Of a DNA stretch of 64,000 nt, positions 9,158 through 16,496 are shown in pieces. The stretch covers positions 1 through 64,000 of the forward strand of contig JAFMFM010000003.1 of NCBI GenBank assembly GCA_017856115.1, given 5' to 3'. Within the stretch, counting starts at the first letter, position 1; each line of letters begins with the position of its first letter. The stretch comes from Actinomycetota bacterium. GTDB taxonomy: Bacteria; Actinomycetota; Acidimicrobiia; Acidimicrobiales; Ilumatobacteraceae. The notes under the pieces are model-generated. The model searched no databases, was not told the origin of the DNA, and saw nothing but the letters and a program-made list of their open reading frames with translations. Both the position numbers and the translations under genes were made by a program.

Positions 9158-9999
9158 CGCTCATCGTCGAGCAGGTTGGTTTCACCACGGTGCAGGACCT
9201 CGGTCGGGTGGGGTGGGCGCACCTTGGAGTATCGCCGTCGGGCGCCGCAGACCGAACATCACTCCAACTTGCCAATCGTCTGCTCGGAAACTGGTCGGCT
9301 GCTGCCACGTTGGAAACCACCGGTGGATTGGCTCTGTTGGCCGCCGCAGATACGGGTGTGGTGCTCACGGGAGCAGAATGCAATGCCAGTCTTGATGACA
9401 AGGCGGTTGCACATTGCCAGCCCTTCGTTATGCCAGCTGGGTCTCTCCTACGAATCCCTACCATGCGCAATGGTGTGTGGACCTACATCGGTATCGCAGG
9501 CGGAATCGAGGGACCTGAACGACTGGGCTCCCGCTCGCACGACACGATGGGCAACATTGTGCCACTGTCGCTTCATGCTGGCATCACACTGCACCCAGGC
9601 CCCACACGTGGGACCGCCTTGGGTTTGGATACGCCCATCGTGCCCAGCGATACCGAACGGTTGACGGTTGACGTGGGGCCACATATGAATCTGGTTGGGA
9701 ACCACGTATGTGTTCGGGCATTTCGACGCACGTGGTCGGTTTCAGGTGAACCAAATCGAGTCGCAGTTCGCCTCACGGGACCATCGCTACACCCGCGACA
9801 CAGCGAGGAGCTCCATTCCTTCCCCTTGGTGCGTGGTGCAATCCAACTCACACCAGCCGACGAACTGGTGGTGATGCTGGCCGACCATCCCACCACGGGG
9901 GGTTATCCGGTGGTTGGTGTGGTGTCCCCACGCGATGTGGACCGCCTCGCACAAGCGCGGACCGGATCACGTGTCACGTGGAAACTCGCGGTGACCTGA
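9154..9999 (+). CDS. pxpC: 5-oxoprolinase subunit C (KipA family)
   Basis: 281 residues, allophanate hydrolase subunit 2 / biotin-dependent carboxyltransferase-like fold. Typical landmarks are T-T-V-Q-D-L-G-R-V-G near the start, G-V-S-P-S-G-A-A-D, and T-G-G-Y-P-V-V-G-V-V near the end. It completes the PxpABC enzyme. It begins at GTG 9154, overlapping the pxpB stop by 4 nt. No terminator hairpin is evident in the 23 nt before the convergent purU. Confidence 0.92.
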   Translation: MTLIVEQVGFTTVQDLGRVGWAHLGVSPSGAADRTSLQLANRLLGNWSAAATLETTGGLALLAAADTGVVLTGAECNASLDDKAVAHCQPFVMPAGSLLRIPTMRNGVWTYIGIAGGIEGPERLGSRSHDTMGNIVPLSLHAGITLHPGPTRGTALGLDTPIVPSDTERLTVDVGPHMNLVGNHVCVRAFRRTWSVSGEPNRVAVRLTGPSLHPRHSEELHSFPLVRGAIQLTPADELVVMLADHPTTGGYPVVGVVSPRDVDRLAQARTGSRVTWKLAVT

Positions 10000-10022
10000 C
10001 CCAACAGCTCACCAGATTCGGA

Positions 10023-10877
10023 TCATTCAAATACCACGGTTCGATTTCCCATCACGAGAATGCGATGCTCCACGTGAGCTCTCACGGCGTTTGCTAGCAC
10101 CACGGTCTCCAGATCTCGACCTCTACGGTTGAGTTCTTTGACGTTGTCACGATGCGTCACACGAACGACATCCTGAGCAATGATCGGACCTTCGTCCAAG
10201 TTTTCCGAAACATAGTGTGCCGTCGCACCAATCAGTTTCACACCGCGATCATGGGCTTGGCGATAAGGATTTGCGCCAACGAAGGAGGGAAGGAATGAAT
10301 GATGAATATTGATCATCTTTGCCGACCATGGGGCAACAACTGATTGCGGAAGTACCAGCATGTAACGTGCAAGAATCACCAACTCAAGCGAAGAACTACT
10401 CAGTAGCGAAGCAAGTTGTTGTTCCTGTTCTGCTCGCTCACCGTCTGATGTGCCGACCGGAAGATGCACGAAGGGCTTGCCGTACATACTGCTGATTCCC
10501 TCGGCGTCCGAATGATTTGAGATGACGAGCTGTACATCAATAGAGAGGTCACCGAGATGAGCTCGACTCAGGAGATCGCTCAAACAATGTAGGTGTTTGG
10601 ACACCAGGATTGCCGTTCGCGGTCGGTGAGGCAACGAACAGAATTGGTAGTCAAGACCGAATTGACCCGCGATGACAGCAAACTGCTGTTCCAGATCATC
10701 GAGGTTCACCCCACTTGGGGGCGTGAACGATACCCGTTGGAAAAACACACCATCTTCTGCGTCGGTGTGTTGCTGGGCATCAATGATGTTCCCACCGATT
10801 GATGCAATCCAACCGGAGACACCGGCAACAATGCCAACTTTGTCGCGACATGAGAGCAGCAACACGACGGAGCTCAT
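10023..10877 (-). CDS. purU: Formyltetrahydrofolate deformylase
   Basis: 284 residues. An N-terminal ACT domain (about 1-80, starting L-L-S-C-R-D-K-V-G) is followed by a formyltransferase-like domain with the catalytic Asn/His/Asp pattern (I-N-I-H-H-S-F-L-P-S-F, T-A-H-Y-V, D-E-G-P-I-I). It releases formate from 10-formyl-THF and balances one-carbon and purine pools. The ATG at 10877 is the real start; a longer open frame upstream merely reads through tRNA-Ala, which lies 4 nt before it. Confidence 0.93.
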   Translation of the reverse strand: MSSVVLLLSCRDKVGIVAGVSGWIASIGGNIIDAQQHTDAEDGVFFQRVSFTPPSGVNLDDLEQQFAVIAGQFGLDYQFCSLPHRPRTAILVSKHLHCLSDLLSRAHLGDLSIDVQLVISNHSDAEGISSMYGKPFVHLPVGTSDGERAEQEQQLASLLSSSSLELVILARYMLVLPQSVVAPWSAKMINIHHSFLPSFVGANPYRQAHDRGVKLIGATAHYVSENLDEGPIIAQDVVRVTHRDNVKELNRRGRDLETVVLANAVRAHVEHRILVMGNRTVVFE

Positions 10878-10881
10878 GTTG

Positions 10882-10955
10882 TGGAGACGATGGGACTCGA
10901 ACCCACGACCCCCTGCTTGCAAAGCAGGTGCTCTAGCCAGCTGAGCTACGTCCCC
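10882..10955 (-). tRNA. tRNA-Ala (TGC)
   Basis: 74-nt cloverleaf: acceptor GGGGACG/CGTCTCC with one G-U pair, D arm GTAGCTCAGC, anticodon loop TTTGCAA (anticodon TGC), T loop TTCGAGT, discriminator A, no encoded CCA. In mycobacteria tRNA-Ile and tRNA-Ala follow gyrA together; here they are about 4.6 kb apart. Confidence 0.97.
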
Positions 10956-10990
10956 GAAATCGAGACGCTTCACTCTACGGGGGTGATTCG

Positions 10991-10996
10991 TACCCT
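10991..10996 (+). promoter_or_regulatory. -10 element of the ydcF-like gene
   Basis: TACCCT, 7 nt before ATG 11004. The tRNA-Ala gene reads away from this gap on the other strand. Confidence 0.45.
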
Positions 10997-11003
10997 GTAG
11001 GAG

Positions 11004-11759
11004 ATGCGTGATCTCGTGGAACCACTTTGGTTGCCGCTGTTGATGTTTGGTGGTGTGTGGGTGGCGTTATGGCGAACGGGGCGACTTGTTCGCTGGTCCA
11101 AGATCGTTGGGACCGTCGCAATCGCCGCACTCTGGCTATCGAGCATGCCGTTTGCTGCCTTCATCATCGAGCGTCCGCTCGCGCATGAATCGTTGCCTGA
11201 GCGCGGCTGGGTGCCCGATTACATCTACGTGCTGAGTGGCGGGTACGAACTTGGTGACCGTCCGGATGACGACTCCTCGGGACTCGAGACCATACGACGA
11301 GTGAATCGGGCCGTCTCGCTGTGGCGGGAGTATCCCTCGGCCACCCTCGTGATGACCGGGGCACAACCCGGAATGGGGAATGTGCGAGGGCCTGAACAGC
11401 AGGGACTCTTGATGCAAGCGCAAGCCGAACGGCTCGGCGTGCCCGCCGAGGCCATCATCATCGAATCGGTTTCACTCAACACCAACGGCCACGCCAAGGA
11501 GGCGAACGGTGCATCATTTCTTCGATCCTCCACGCCGTTGCTCATCGTGACCTCGGATTTCCACCTGCGACGGGCTCGCCGGGAGTTCTCGCGATTCTTC
11601 ACCGACATTCGAACGGTTGGTGCCGACCCGGACATCACCGACACCACGTGGGGGGATATCGGTATCACCTCGTTCTTTCCCCGGGTGGAGGCACTTCGAA
11701 ACACCACGGTCTACCTCCGTGAATACGTGGCACTCCTCCTGAGTGATCTCCGCAACTGA
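11004..11759 (+). CDS. YdcF/ElyC family protein (DUF218)
   Basis: 251 residues. Two N-terminal membrane helices (about 8-24 and 32-55) precede a DUF218 domain with I-Y-V-L-S-G-G, L-V-M-T-G and V-T-S-D-F-H-L-R-R-A motifs. Members are linked to cell-envelope or undecaprenyl-carrier homeostasis (ElyC) but the reaction is uncertain. TACCCT (10991-10996) lies 7 nt before ATG 11004; the AGGAG immediately next to the ATG is too close to serve as a normal ribosome site. Single-gene unit, with 73 nt before the next gene. Confidence 0.83.
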   Translation: MRDLVEPLWLPLLMFGGVWVALWRTGRLVRWSKIVGTVAIAALWLSSMPFAAFIIERPLAHESLPERGWVPDYIYVLSGGYELGDRPDDDSSGLETIRRVNRAVSLWREYPSATLVMTGAQPGMGNVRGPEQQGLLMQAQAERLGVPAEAIIIESVSLNTNGHAKEANGASFLRSSTPLLIVTSDFHLRRARREFSRFFTDIRTVGADPDITDTTWGDIGITSFFPRVEALRNTTVYLREYVALLLSDLRN

Positions 11760-11832
11760 CGGTCAACATCGTCAAGCAAAAATCCGTCGGAAGTGCGAGT
11801 TTCATACGCAGGGTCGTGGGTAGCCTCGCTTC

Positions 11833-13089
11833 GTGATACCCACAACCGACCTCATCTACGCGTACCGCATTATGCGGTTGCCGCTACTTGATGCCGGCGG
11901 TTCACCCATCGGAAAAATCGACGACATCGTCGTGGTGCCCGGCCGTGGACACGAAGCGCCACGCGTGTTGGGGTTCGTGGCAAGTAGCCAACGGCGGCGA
12001 ATCTTCGTTACCGCGGCCCGGGTCGCCTCACTCGACAACACCGGCGTTCGTCTAAAGAGTTACGACATCGATCTCAACCCCTTCCGTTCTCGAGTCGGCG
12101 AGCGACTGCTGGCAAACGATGTGTTCGACCAAAAGCATGGCGACGAAACCGTGGTTGACGTCGCACTTCAGCACCAGGGTGGACACAACCCGGTGTGGTA
12201 CGTGAGCAAGGTTCGACTCGCAAAGCGTGGGCTGCTTCTTTCGCGACCAACCTTTCGCCTGGTGGAATGGCAGGAAGTGTCGGCGCTCTTTGCGCCAACC
12301 ACACCGATGGCCGCCGAAGCAGCGCGACTTCGCACCATGCATCCCAGTGACGTCGCCACCTTCATTGCATCGCTCCCCGTCGAGCAACGTCGCACCATCG
12401 CATCTGCAATGGATGACGAGCGCTTGGCCGACGTCCTCGAAGAGCTCCCCGAGGACGAACAACTCCGCTTGATCGAGGGACTCGACCTCGACCGACTGAA
12501 CAGTGTGTTCGACGAGATGGAATTCGACGACCTCGCCGATCTTCTCGCCAACATGGGATCCGAACAGCGCACCAAGGTGTTGGAGTCCATGGACGAAGAC
12601 GATGCCGACACCATGCGACAACTTCTTTCGTGGCCCGACGGCACAGCAGGTGCCCTGATGACACCCGAAGTAATCGTTCTCTCCCCGGAAGCCACCATCG
12701 CCGAGGCGCTGGCGCACGTTCGGGACCCGGAACGTCATCCGTCGATTGCCGCGCAGGTGTTCGTTACCCACGGGCCGCACCAGCCGCCTACCGGCGGATA
12801 CATGGGCGTCGTGCACTTTCAGCGACTCCTGCGTGAGCCACCCCAGACCAAGTTGAAGGATTGCCTGCAGCACGAGCCGACCATTCCACCCACCATGCCC
12901 GAACGTGAGGTCATGACCCGTCTGGCCACCTACAACCTCATGTCGGTGGCCGTCGTCGATGCCGGCAACCACTTGCTCGGTGCCATCACCGTGGACGACG
13001 TACTCGACCGCGCACTTCCCAGGAACTGGCGTCGTGAACAACTCACCAGCAATGCATCGGAGCTGTCCGCCGTGCGAGGTACGTCATGA
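11833..13089 (+). CDS. Soluble MgtE-N/CBS protein with PRC-barrel-like N-terminus
   Basis: 418 residues. An N-terminal PRC-barrel-like region (about 1-140) precedes the acidic MgtE N domain (about 155-275, rich in D-E-D/E-E-L-P repeats) and two CBS motifs (about 275-400; G-A-L-M-T-P and A-V-V-D-A-G-N-H-L-L-G-A-I-T-V-D-D-V-L). These are the cytosolic Mg2+-sensing parts of the MgtE channel. The membrane channel domain is missing, so it cannot transport by itself. TAGCCT (11821-11826) sits 6 nt before GTG 11833 (leaderless). ATGA overlap with the DUF1003 gene suggests the two act together. Confidence 0.85.
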   Translation: MIPTTDLIYAYRIMRLPLLDAGGSPIGKIDDIVVVPGRGHEAPRVLGFVASSQRRRIFVTAARVASLDNTGVRLKSYDIDLNPFRSRVGERLLANDVFDQKHGDETVVDVALQHQGGHNPVWYVSKVRLAKRGLLLSRPTFRLVEWQEVSALFAPTTPMAAEAARLRTMHPSDVATFIASLPVEQRRTIASAMDDERLADVLEELPEDEQLRLIEGLDLDRLNSVFDEMEFDDLADLLANMGSEQRTKVLESMDEDDADTMRQLLSWPDGTAGALMTPEVIVLSPEATIAEALAHVRDPERHPSIAAQVFVTHGPHQPPTGGYMGVVHFQRLLREPPQTKLKDCLQHEPTIPPTMPEREVMTRLATYNLMSVAVVDAGNHLLGAITVDDVLDRALPRNWRREQLTSNASELSAVRGTS

Positions 13090-13583
13090 AACGTCGGGAG
13101 GACCTCGCCAATCCGCGCTACCGCCGAAAGCTGAACGTGCCGTACGAAGCAGGAGCATTCGGTCGGTTCTCCGAAGCAGTGGCACGCAACCTGGGGACCG
13201 CACGATTTCTCGTGGTTCAAACGTTCCTGGTGTTCGTGTGGATCACCATCAACGTCGTCTCCATCTCGTTGCGTTGGGATCCGTACCCGTTCATCCTGTT
13301 GAACCTCATGTTCTCCGTCCAGGCTGCATACGCTGCTCCGCTGATCTTGCTGGCACAAAACCGCCAGGAGGACCGTGACCGCCACGCAGTGGAAAATGAC
13401 CGGGCAGTGGCGGCTCGCACACAAGAAAATGCCGAATACCTGGCTCGTGAACTTGCAGCAGTGCGCTTGGCACTCTCCAACACGGTGACCACGAACGAAC
13501 TTCGTGAATCCCTTGATGCGCTCAATGCGCGATTGGAGCAGTTGCTGGAGCGTTCAGCACCTCCTGCACCGCACGAGCAGTAG
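13086..13583 (+). CDS. DUF1003 membrane protein
   Basis: 165 residues. Two membrane helices (about 42-60 and 75-95) typical of DUF1003 lie in the middle, followed by a charged coiled-coil tail with repeated R-E-L/L-E-Q-L. The start ATG overlaps the stop of the MgtE-N/CBS gene by 4 nt. The pairing of these two genes recurs in actinobacteria, and a role in metal homeostasis is plausible but unproven. The last 62 nt overlap the end of the convergent hydrolase gene. Confidence 0.85.
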   Translation: MKRREDLANPRYRRKLNVPYEAGAFGRFSEAVARNLGTARFLVVQTFLVFVWITINVVSISLRWDPYPFILLNLMFSVQAAYAAPLILLAQNRQEDRDRHAVENDRAVAARTQENAEYLARELAAVRLALSNTVTTNELRESLDALNARLEQLLERSAPPAPHEQ

Positions 13584-14403
13584 TCGCGCTGAATTCTGCG
13601 GGCTTCATTACGTTCACGAAGTGATCACCATCGAGTGGTAGCACGGTTGCGCTGGTTGCGTCGGCGAGTGTTCGCTGCTTGGCCGGTGCCACGAGTTGAT
13701 CCTTGGACGTGAGCACCACGCATACCGGAACCGAAAGCGACGATGCCCAGGGTCGCGCGTCAAAGTGGGCGATTGCTCGTCCGGCTTCGGCCATGTGCCA
13801 CGGATCGTTGCGACGCCACTCCGACATCAACCAGCCAAGATTGGCTCGCAATGGGTGTCGACGAGAAATGCGTCGGGCAAAGGCAAATCGAACGGTGCTC
13901 GGGCGAATGAAGCGGCGGGTCACTGGTCCGACCATCCGTGCGATACGAAAACGGGCTCGCTCGCGGGCAGTTGCACACCACTCCAATGCCGTGGCCTGAA
14001 GCACCAGTCCCTGCACCAGCGTTGGATGACGTCGAGCAAGCAACATCGCGATGGGGCCGCCCATGGAGTATCCCACCGCCACCACACGAGAGATACCGAG
14101 TGCCCCGCACACCGCTGCGGCGTCATCGGCACAGTCCTCCAAACTGAATGGCTCGTCAGGTCGAAGTCCTCGACCGTGTCCACGATGGTCGATTCCGATG
14201 ATTGAAGCGTGCTCGCTCAATTCCTGGTAGGCCGTGAAGAAATTGATGTCACTCGACGCCGTCCATCCGTGCAACAACAACACCACTGGTGCCGAGGGAT
14301 CCCCATGGACACTGTGACGAACGAAGAACTCCCCCCGTTGCGGAATCGAAACGAGTCGACCTGGCAACAATGCCGGCGGATCAATCGTGAATCGTCGGCC
14401 CAT
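13522..14403 (-). CDS. Alpha/beta hydrolase
   Basis: 293 residues with the alpha/beta-hydrolase fold: oxyanion motif L-L-L-H-G-W, nucleophile Ser113 in G-Y-S-M-G-G, and catalytic His261 in D-G-D-H-F. The substrate is unknown. ATG 14403 has TAGGTT (14412-14417, minus) 8 nt upstream, compatible with leaderless reading. Its 3' end runs 62 nt into the convergent DUF1003 gene, so both C-termini are encoded by the same DNA. Confidence 0.87.
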   Translation of the reverse strand: MGRRFTIDPPALLPGRLVSIPQRGEFFVRHSVHGDPSAPVVLLLHGWTASSDINFFTAYQELSEHASIIGIDHRGHGRGLRPDEPFSLEDCADDAAAVCGALGISRVVAVGYSMGGPIAMLLARRHPTLVQGLVLQATALEWCATARERARFRIARMVGPVTRRFIRPSTVRFAFARRISRRHPLRANLGWLMSEWRRNDPWHMAEAGRAIAHFDARPWASSLSVPVCVVLTSKDQLVAPAKQRTLADATSATVLPLDGDHFVNVMKPAEFSATTARAVQEVLNAPATAPIAH

Positions 14404-14445
14404 CGCCTCGCAACCTATCTGGACGTGTATGCGAGCCGCATCAGC

Positions 14446-15432
14446 TCAGTGCGACGACGTACCCACGAACTCACGGAGATGGATTCCCGCATCGACGACT
14501 GCTTGCAGCATCGCGTTGTTCGGCGAATCGGAGTCCCCGACGACGCGCGCACCACTGGCGAATCCTCCCGTCACCACTCCGCGGGCACACGCCGCGGCGA
14601 GCGATCCAGCGATGTGCGCCACTCGGTCTGCGGCACCAATGACCTCGACGTGGCGTGAGTCGTTACGCCAGCCTCGCACCTCTACCCGCAGTGCGCCGAT
14701 GCCACCCTCGGCATGCGGGGGCGTCAACATCGGCAAGCGCGCGGTGAGGCGATCGCGCCGGGTCGCCGAGACTCGCACCGTCACCCGGGTAAGTTCCGGA
14801 AATCCGTGATGCATCACCACTGGATCGGCGAGTTCGGCACGATAACAATCACGCGGTCCCACCGGATCGGGGAACCAGCACAACTCGCGACCACTTCCCG
14901 CGGGACGCCGTAGCCAGTCACCGTCATGCCAACCGATCGATTGGCGTGCGAGAGCTCGGTGATGCTGCTGAGCACAGGATGGTCCCGCCGTACCATGCAC
15001 CGCCACGTGTGCTTCGTCGATGGAGTCGAAGCGCGACATCAACATCCGCACCAACAGTCCGGAGAGTCCCGGGGACGACGTGGCTCCGACCACCAGCGAC
15101 TGACGTGACTGGCGGGCGATCGCGTCGAGATCCAGGAGCGACAACGTGTCTTCCACGTCGTCGCTACACGACACCACACCGACGCCTGCCTCGAGCAGTC
15201 TCCGCGCAGCCTTGGCATGGGGGGCTGGACACGCCAGCACCACCACGTTGGTGTCGAACATGGCTCTGGTCGGACCCGCCACCACCTGATGCGTCGAATC
15301 GGAGTACCGCTGTGCGACTCGCTTGGCAGCAACGACATTGGTGTCGCTCACGAGCACCTGCACCTGTCCGGCGGCAATGAGTTGTTCCACCACTCGCGTC
15401 CCGACGAGACCGGCGCCAATCACCCCGATCAT
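14446..15432 (-). CDS. Saccharopine-dehydrogenase-like NAD(P)-binding protein
   Basis: 328 residues. The N-terminus carries a Rossmann motif G-V-I-G-A-G-L-V-G. The middle has V-V-G-A-T-S-S-P-G-L-S-G as in homoserine/saccharopine-type dehydrogenases, and the C-terminal third (P-E-L-T-R-V-T-V-R-V-S) resembles a catalytic/dimerisation sheet. The substrate is not known. Start ATG 15432 was chosen because the Rossmann strand begins there. It lies 7 nt after the stop of a 45-codon reading frame and may be coupled to it. Confidence 0.72.
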   Translation of the reverse strand: MIGVIGAGLVGTRVVEQLIAAGQVQVLVSDTNVVAAKRVAQRYSDSTHQVVAGPTRAMFDTNVVVLACPAPHAKAARRLLEAGVGVVSCSDDVEDTLSLLDLDAIARQSRQSLVVGATSSPGLSGLLVRMLMSRFDSIDEAHVAVHGTAGPSCAQQHHRALARQSIGWHDGDWLRRPAGSGRELCWFPDPVGPRDCYRAELADPVVMHHGFPELTRVTVRVSATRRDRLTARLPMLTPPHAEGGIGALRVEVRGWRNDSRHVEVIGAADRVAHIAGSLAAACARGVVTGGFASGARVVGDSDSPNNAMLQAVVDAGIHLREFVGTSSH

Positions 15433-15439
15433 GTGTTGC

Positions 15440-15577
15440 TCATTTGGGCGGTGAATACGACCGCCAGCCACCCTGTTTGGTGGTCACCTTGGCCTTGCTG
15501 CTTCCGCCAAAACGCAAGATACCCACCACCGTGGAGGCGACGGAGAGTACGAGCAGCAGCCGGCGGAAGAGTTTCAT
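15440..15577 (-). CDS. Small basic membrane-type protein, 45 residues
   Basis: ATG 15577 to TGA 15440. The N-terminus is K-L-F-R-R-L-L-L-V-L-S-V-A-S followed by a hydrophobic stretch to about residue 22, then a basic tail (S-S-K-A-K-V-T-T-K-Q-G-G-W-R). This looks like a single-pass or signal-anchored peptide. It fills the whole gap between tRNA-Ile and the dehydrogenase-like gene in the same orientation. No Shine-Dalgarno sequence precedes it. No homolog is recognised, so it may be chance. Confidence 0.45.
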   Translation of the reverse strand: MKLFRRLLLVLSVASTVVGILRFGGSSKAKVTTKQGGWRSYSPPK

Positions 15578-15594
15578 CGTCGTTGCGTCTTTCG

Positions 15595-15668
15595 TGGGGC
15601 TAATTGGAGTCGAACCAACGACCTCATCCTTATCAGGGATGCGCTCTAACCAACTGAGCTATAGCCCC
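15595..15668 (-). tRNA. tRNA-Ile (GAT)
   Basis: 74-nt cloverleaf: acceptor GGGGCTA/TAGCCCC, D arm ATAGCTCAGTTGG, anticodon loop CTGATAA (anticodon GAT), T loop TTCGACT, discriminator A. The order gyrA, (TadE-like), DUF3566, tRNA-Ile is the actinobacterial arrangement. Confidence 0.97.
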
Positions 15669-15693
15669 TTATCGGGAGCTTCATCCTATGGGG

Positions 15694-16113
15694 CTAATCC
15701 CGCGATGGGGAGAGCACCACTTCTTCTTCCAACACGGTGACACGTACTCCTCCGACCAGTTCGGTGATGAGGTTGAACATGACGGCAGCCACCACCCACA
15801 ACCCCGTGCCGAGGATCGCCGACAACAGGCCGAAGGCAAAGAAGTTTCCGAAGAGTGCCGAGCCGTCGAAGGTGAAACTCTCCCAGCCGAATGATTCGAA
15901 GAAGTTCTCCACGTTGTCGATGGTGCCGGTGCTGTTCGCAACGCTCCACAACAAACTGACTGCAATCATCGACACGATGAACAACACCAGGTGAAACACG
16001 AGACCCACCTTGAACACGCTCCAGACGTCGACGTCGCGCACCACTCGGGTGACGCGCCGCATTCGTGGACGGTCACTGCGGCGAGTTCCTGACGTTTCGG
16101 AAGTATCACTCAT
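15694..16113 (-). CDS. DUF3566 transmembrane protein
   Basis: 139 residues. A basic cytoplasmic N-terminus (R-R-S-D-R-P-R-M-R-R) is followed by the DUF3566 signature D-V-D-V-W-S-V-F-K-V and two membrane helices (about 36-58 and 95-118). The protein is conserved directly after gyrA in actinobacteria; its role is not settled. Its ATG overlaps the stop of the TadE-like gene by 4 nt, so gyrB, gyrA, the TadE-like gene and this gene look like one transcript. Confidence 0.88.
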   Translation of the reverse strand: MSDTSETSGTRRSDRPRMRRVTRVVRDVDVWSVFKVGLVFHLVLFIVSMIAVSLLWSVANSTGTIDNVENFFESFGWESFTFDGSALFGNFFAFGLLSAILGTGLWVVAAVMFNLITELVGGVRVTVLEEEVVLSPSRD

Positions 16114-16496
16114 GAATCGTTATCAAGTGTACGACGATGGACGGTGGCGGTTGCCCGTGCCGATACTCCGTCTCGCTCGATCCGAACGGTGACGACGGAT
16201 CCCTGGTGCTCCACGATGTGGTGGGAAATACCGTGATGAATCAGCACGAATTCGATGTCACGTTCTGCTGCAAGTGCGGTGACGAGCGCTTCGGCGGCGT
16301 TCACCGCACGCTGTTGTCGCACCAGTTGATGCGACACTTCCCCGACCCCGAGCACGCACAGTGATGCGACGACCAGAACCCCCGTCATGAGTGGTGTCAC
16401 TGAACCACTGTCCGTCGCTGGCCGAACCAAGTGGTGACCACGCATGGTTTGCGCTCTGAAACGGCGTCGTGGGCGAGCGCGATTACGCGTCGTCAC
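16110..16496 (-). CDS. TadE/TadG-like pilus-associated membrane protein
   Basis: 128 residues from GTG 16496, which lies inside the last codons of gyrA (14-nt overlap), or 111 from ATG 16445. The core G-S-V-T-P-L-M-T-G-V-L-V-V-A-S-L and the following Q-R-A-V-N-A-A-E-A-L helix are the hallmark of TadE/TadG-like pseudopilin relatives: a single membrane helix with a short outer domain. No tad secretion genes are nearby. Insertion between gyrA and DUF3566 is unusual. Which start is used is undecided. Confidence 0.62.
   Translation of the reverse strand: MTTRNRARPRRRFRAQTMRGHHLVRPATDSGSVTPLMTGVLVVASLCVLGVGEVSHQLVRQQRAVNAAEALVTALAAERDIEFVLIHHGISHHIVEHQGSVVTVRIERDGVSARATATVHRRTLDNDS

Noticed and set aside
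9965-9980. Second parS near a CACGTG core at the end of pxpC
   Set aside because: Arms do not form the TTCCACGTGGAA or TTTCACGTGAAA palindrome.
10878-10973. N-terminal extension of PurU by 32 codons
   Set aside because: It translates tRNA-Ala; the PurU family starts at the ATG at 10877.
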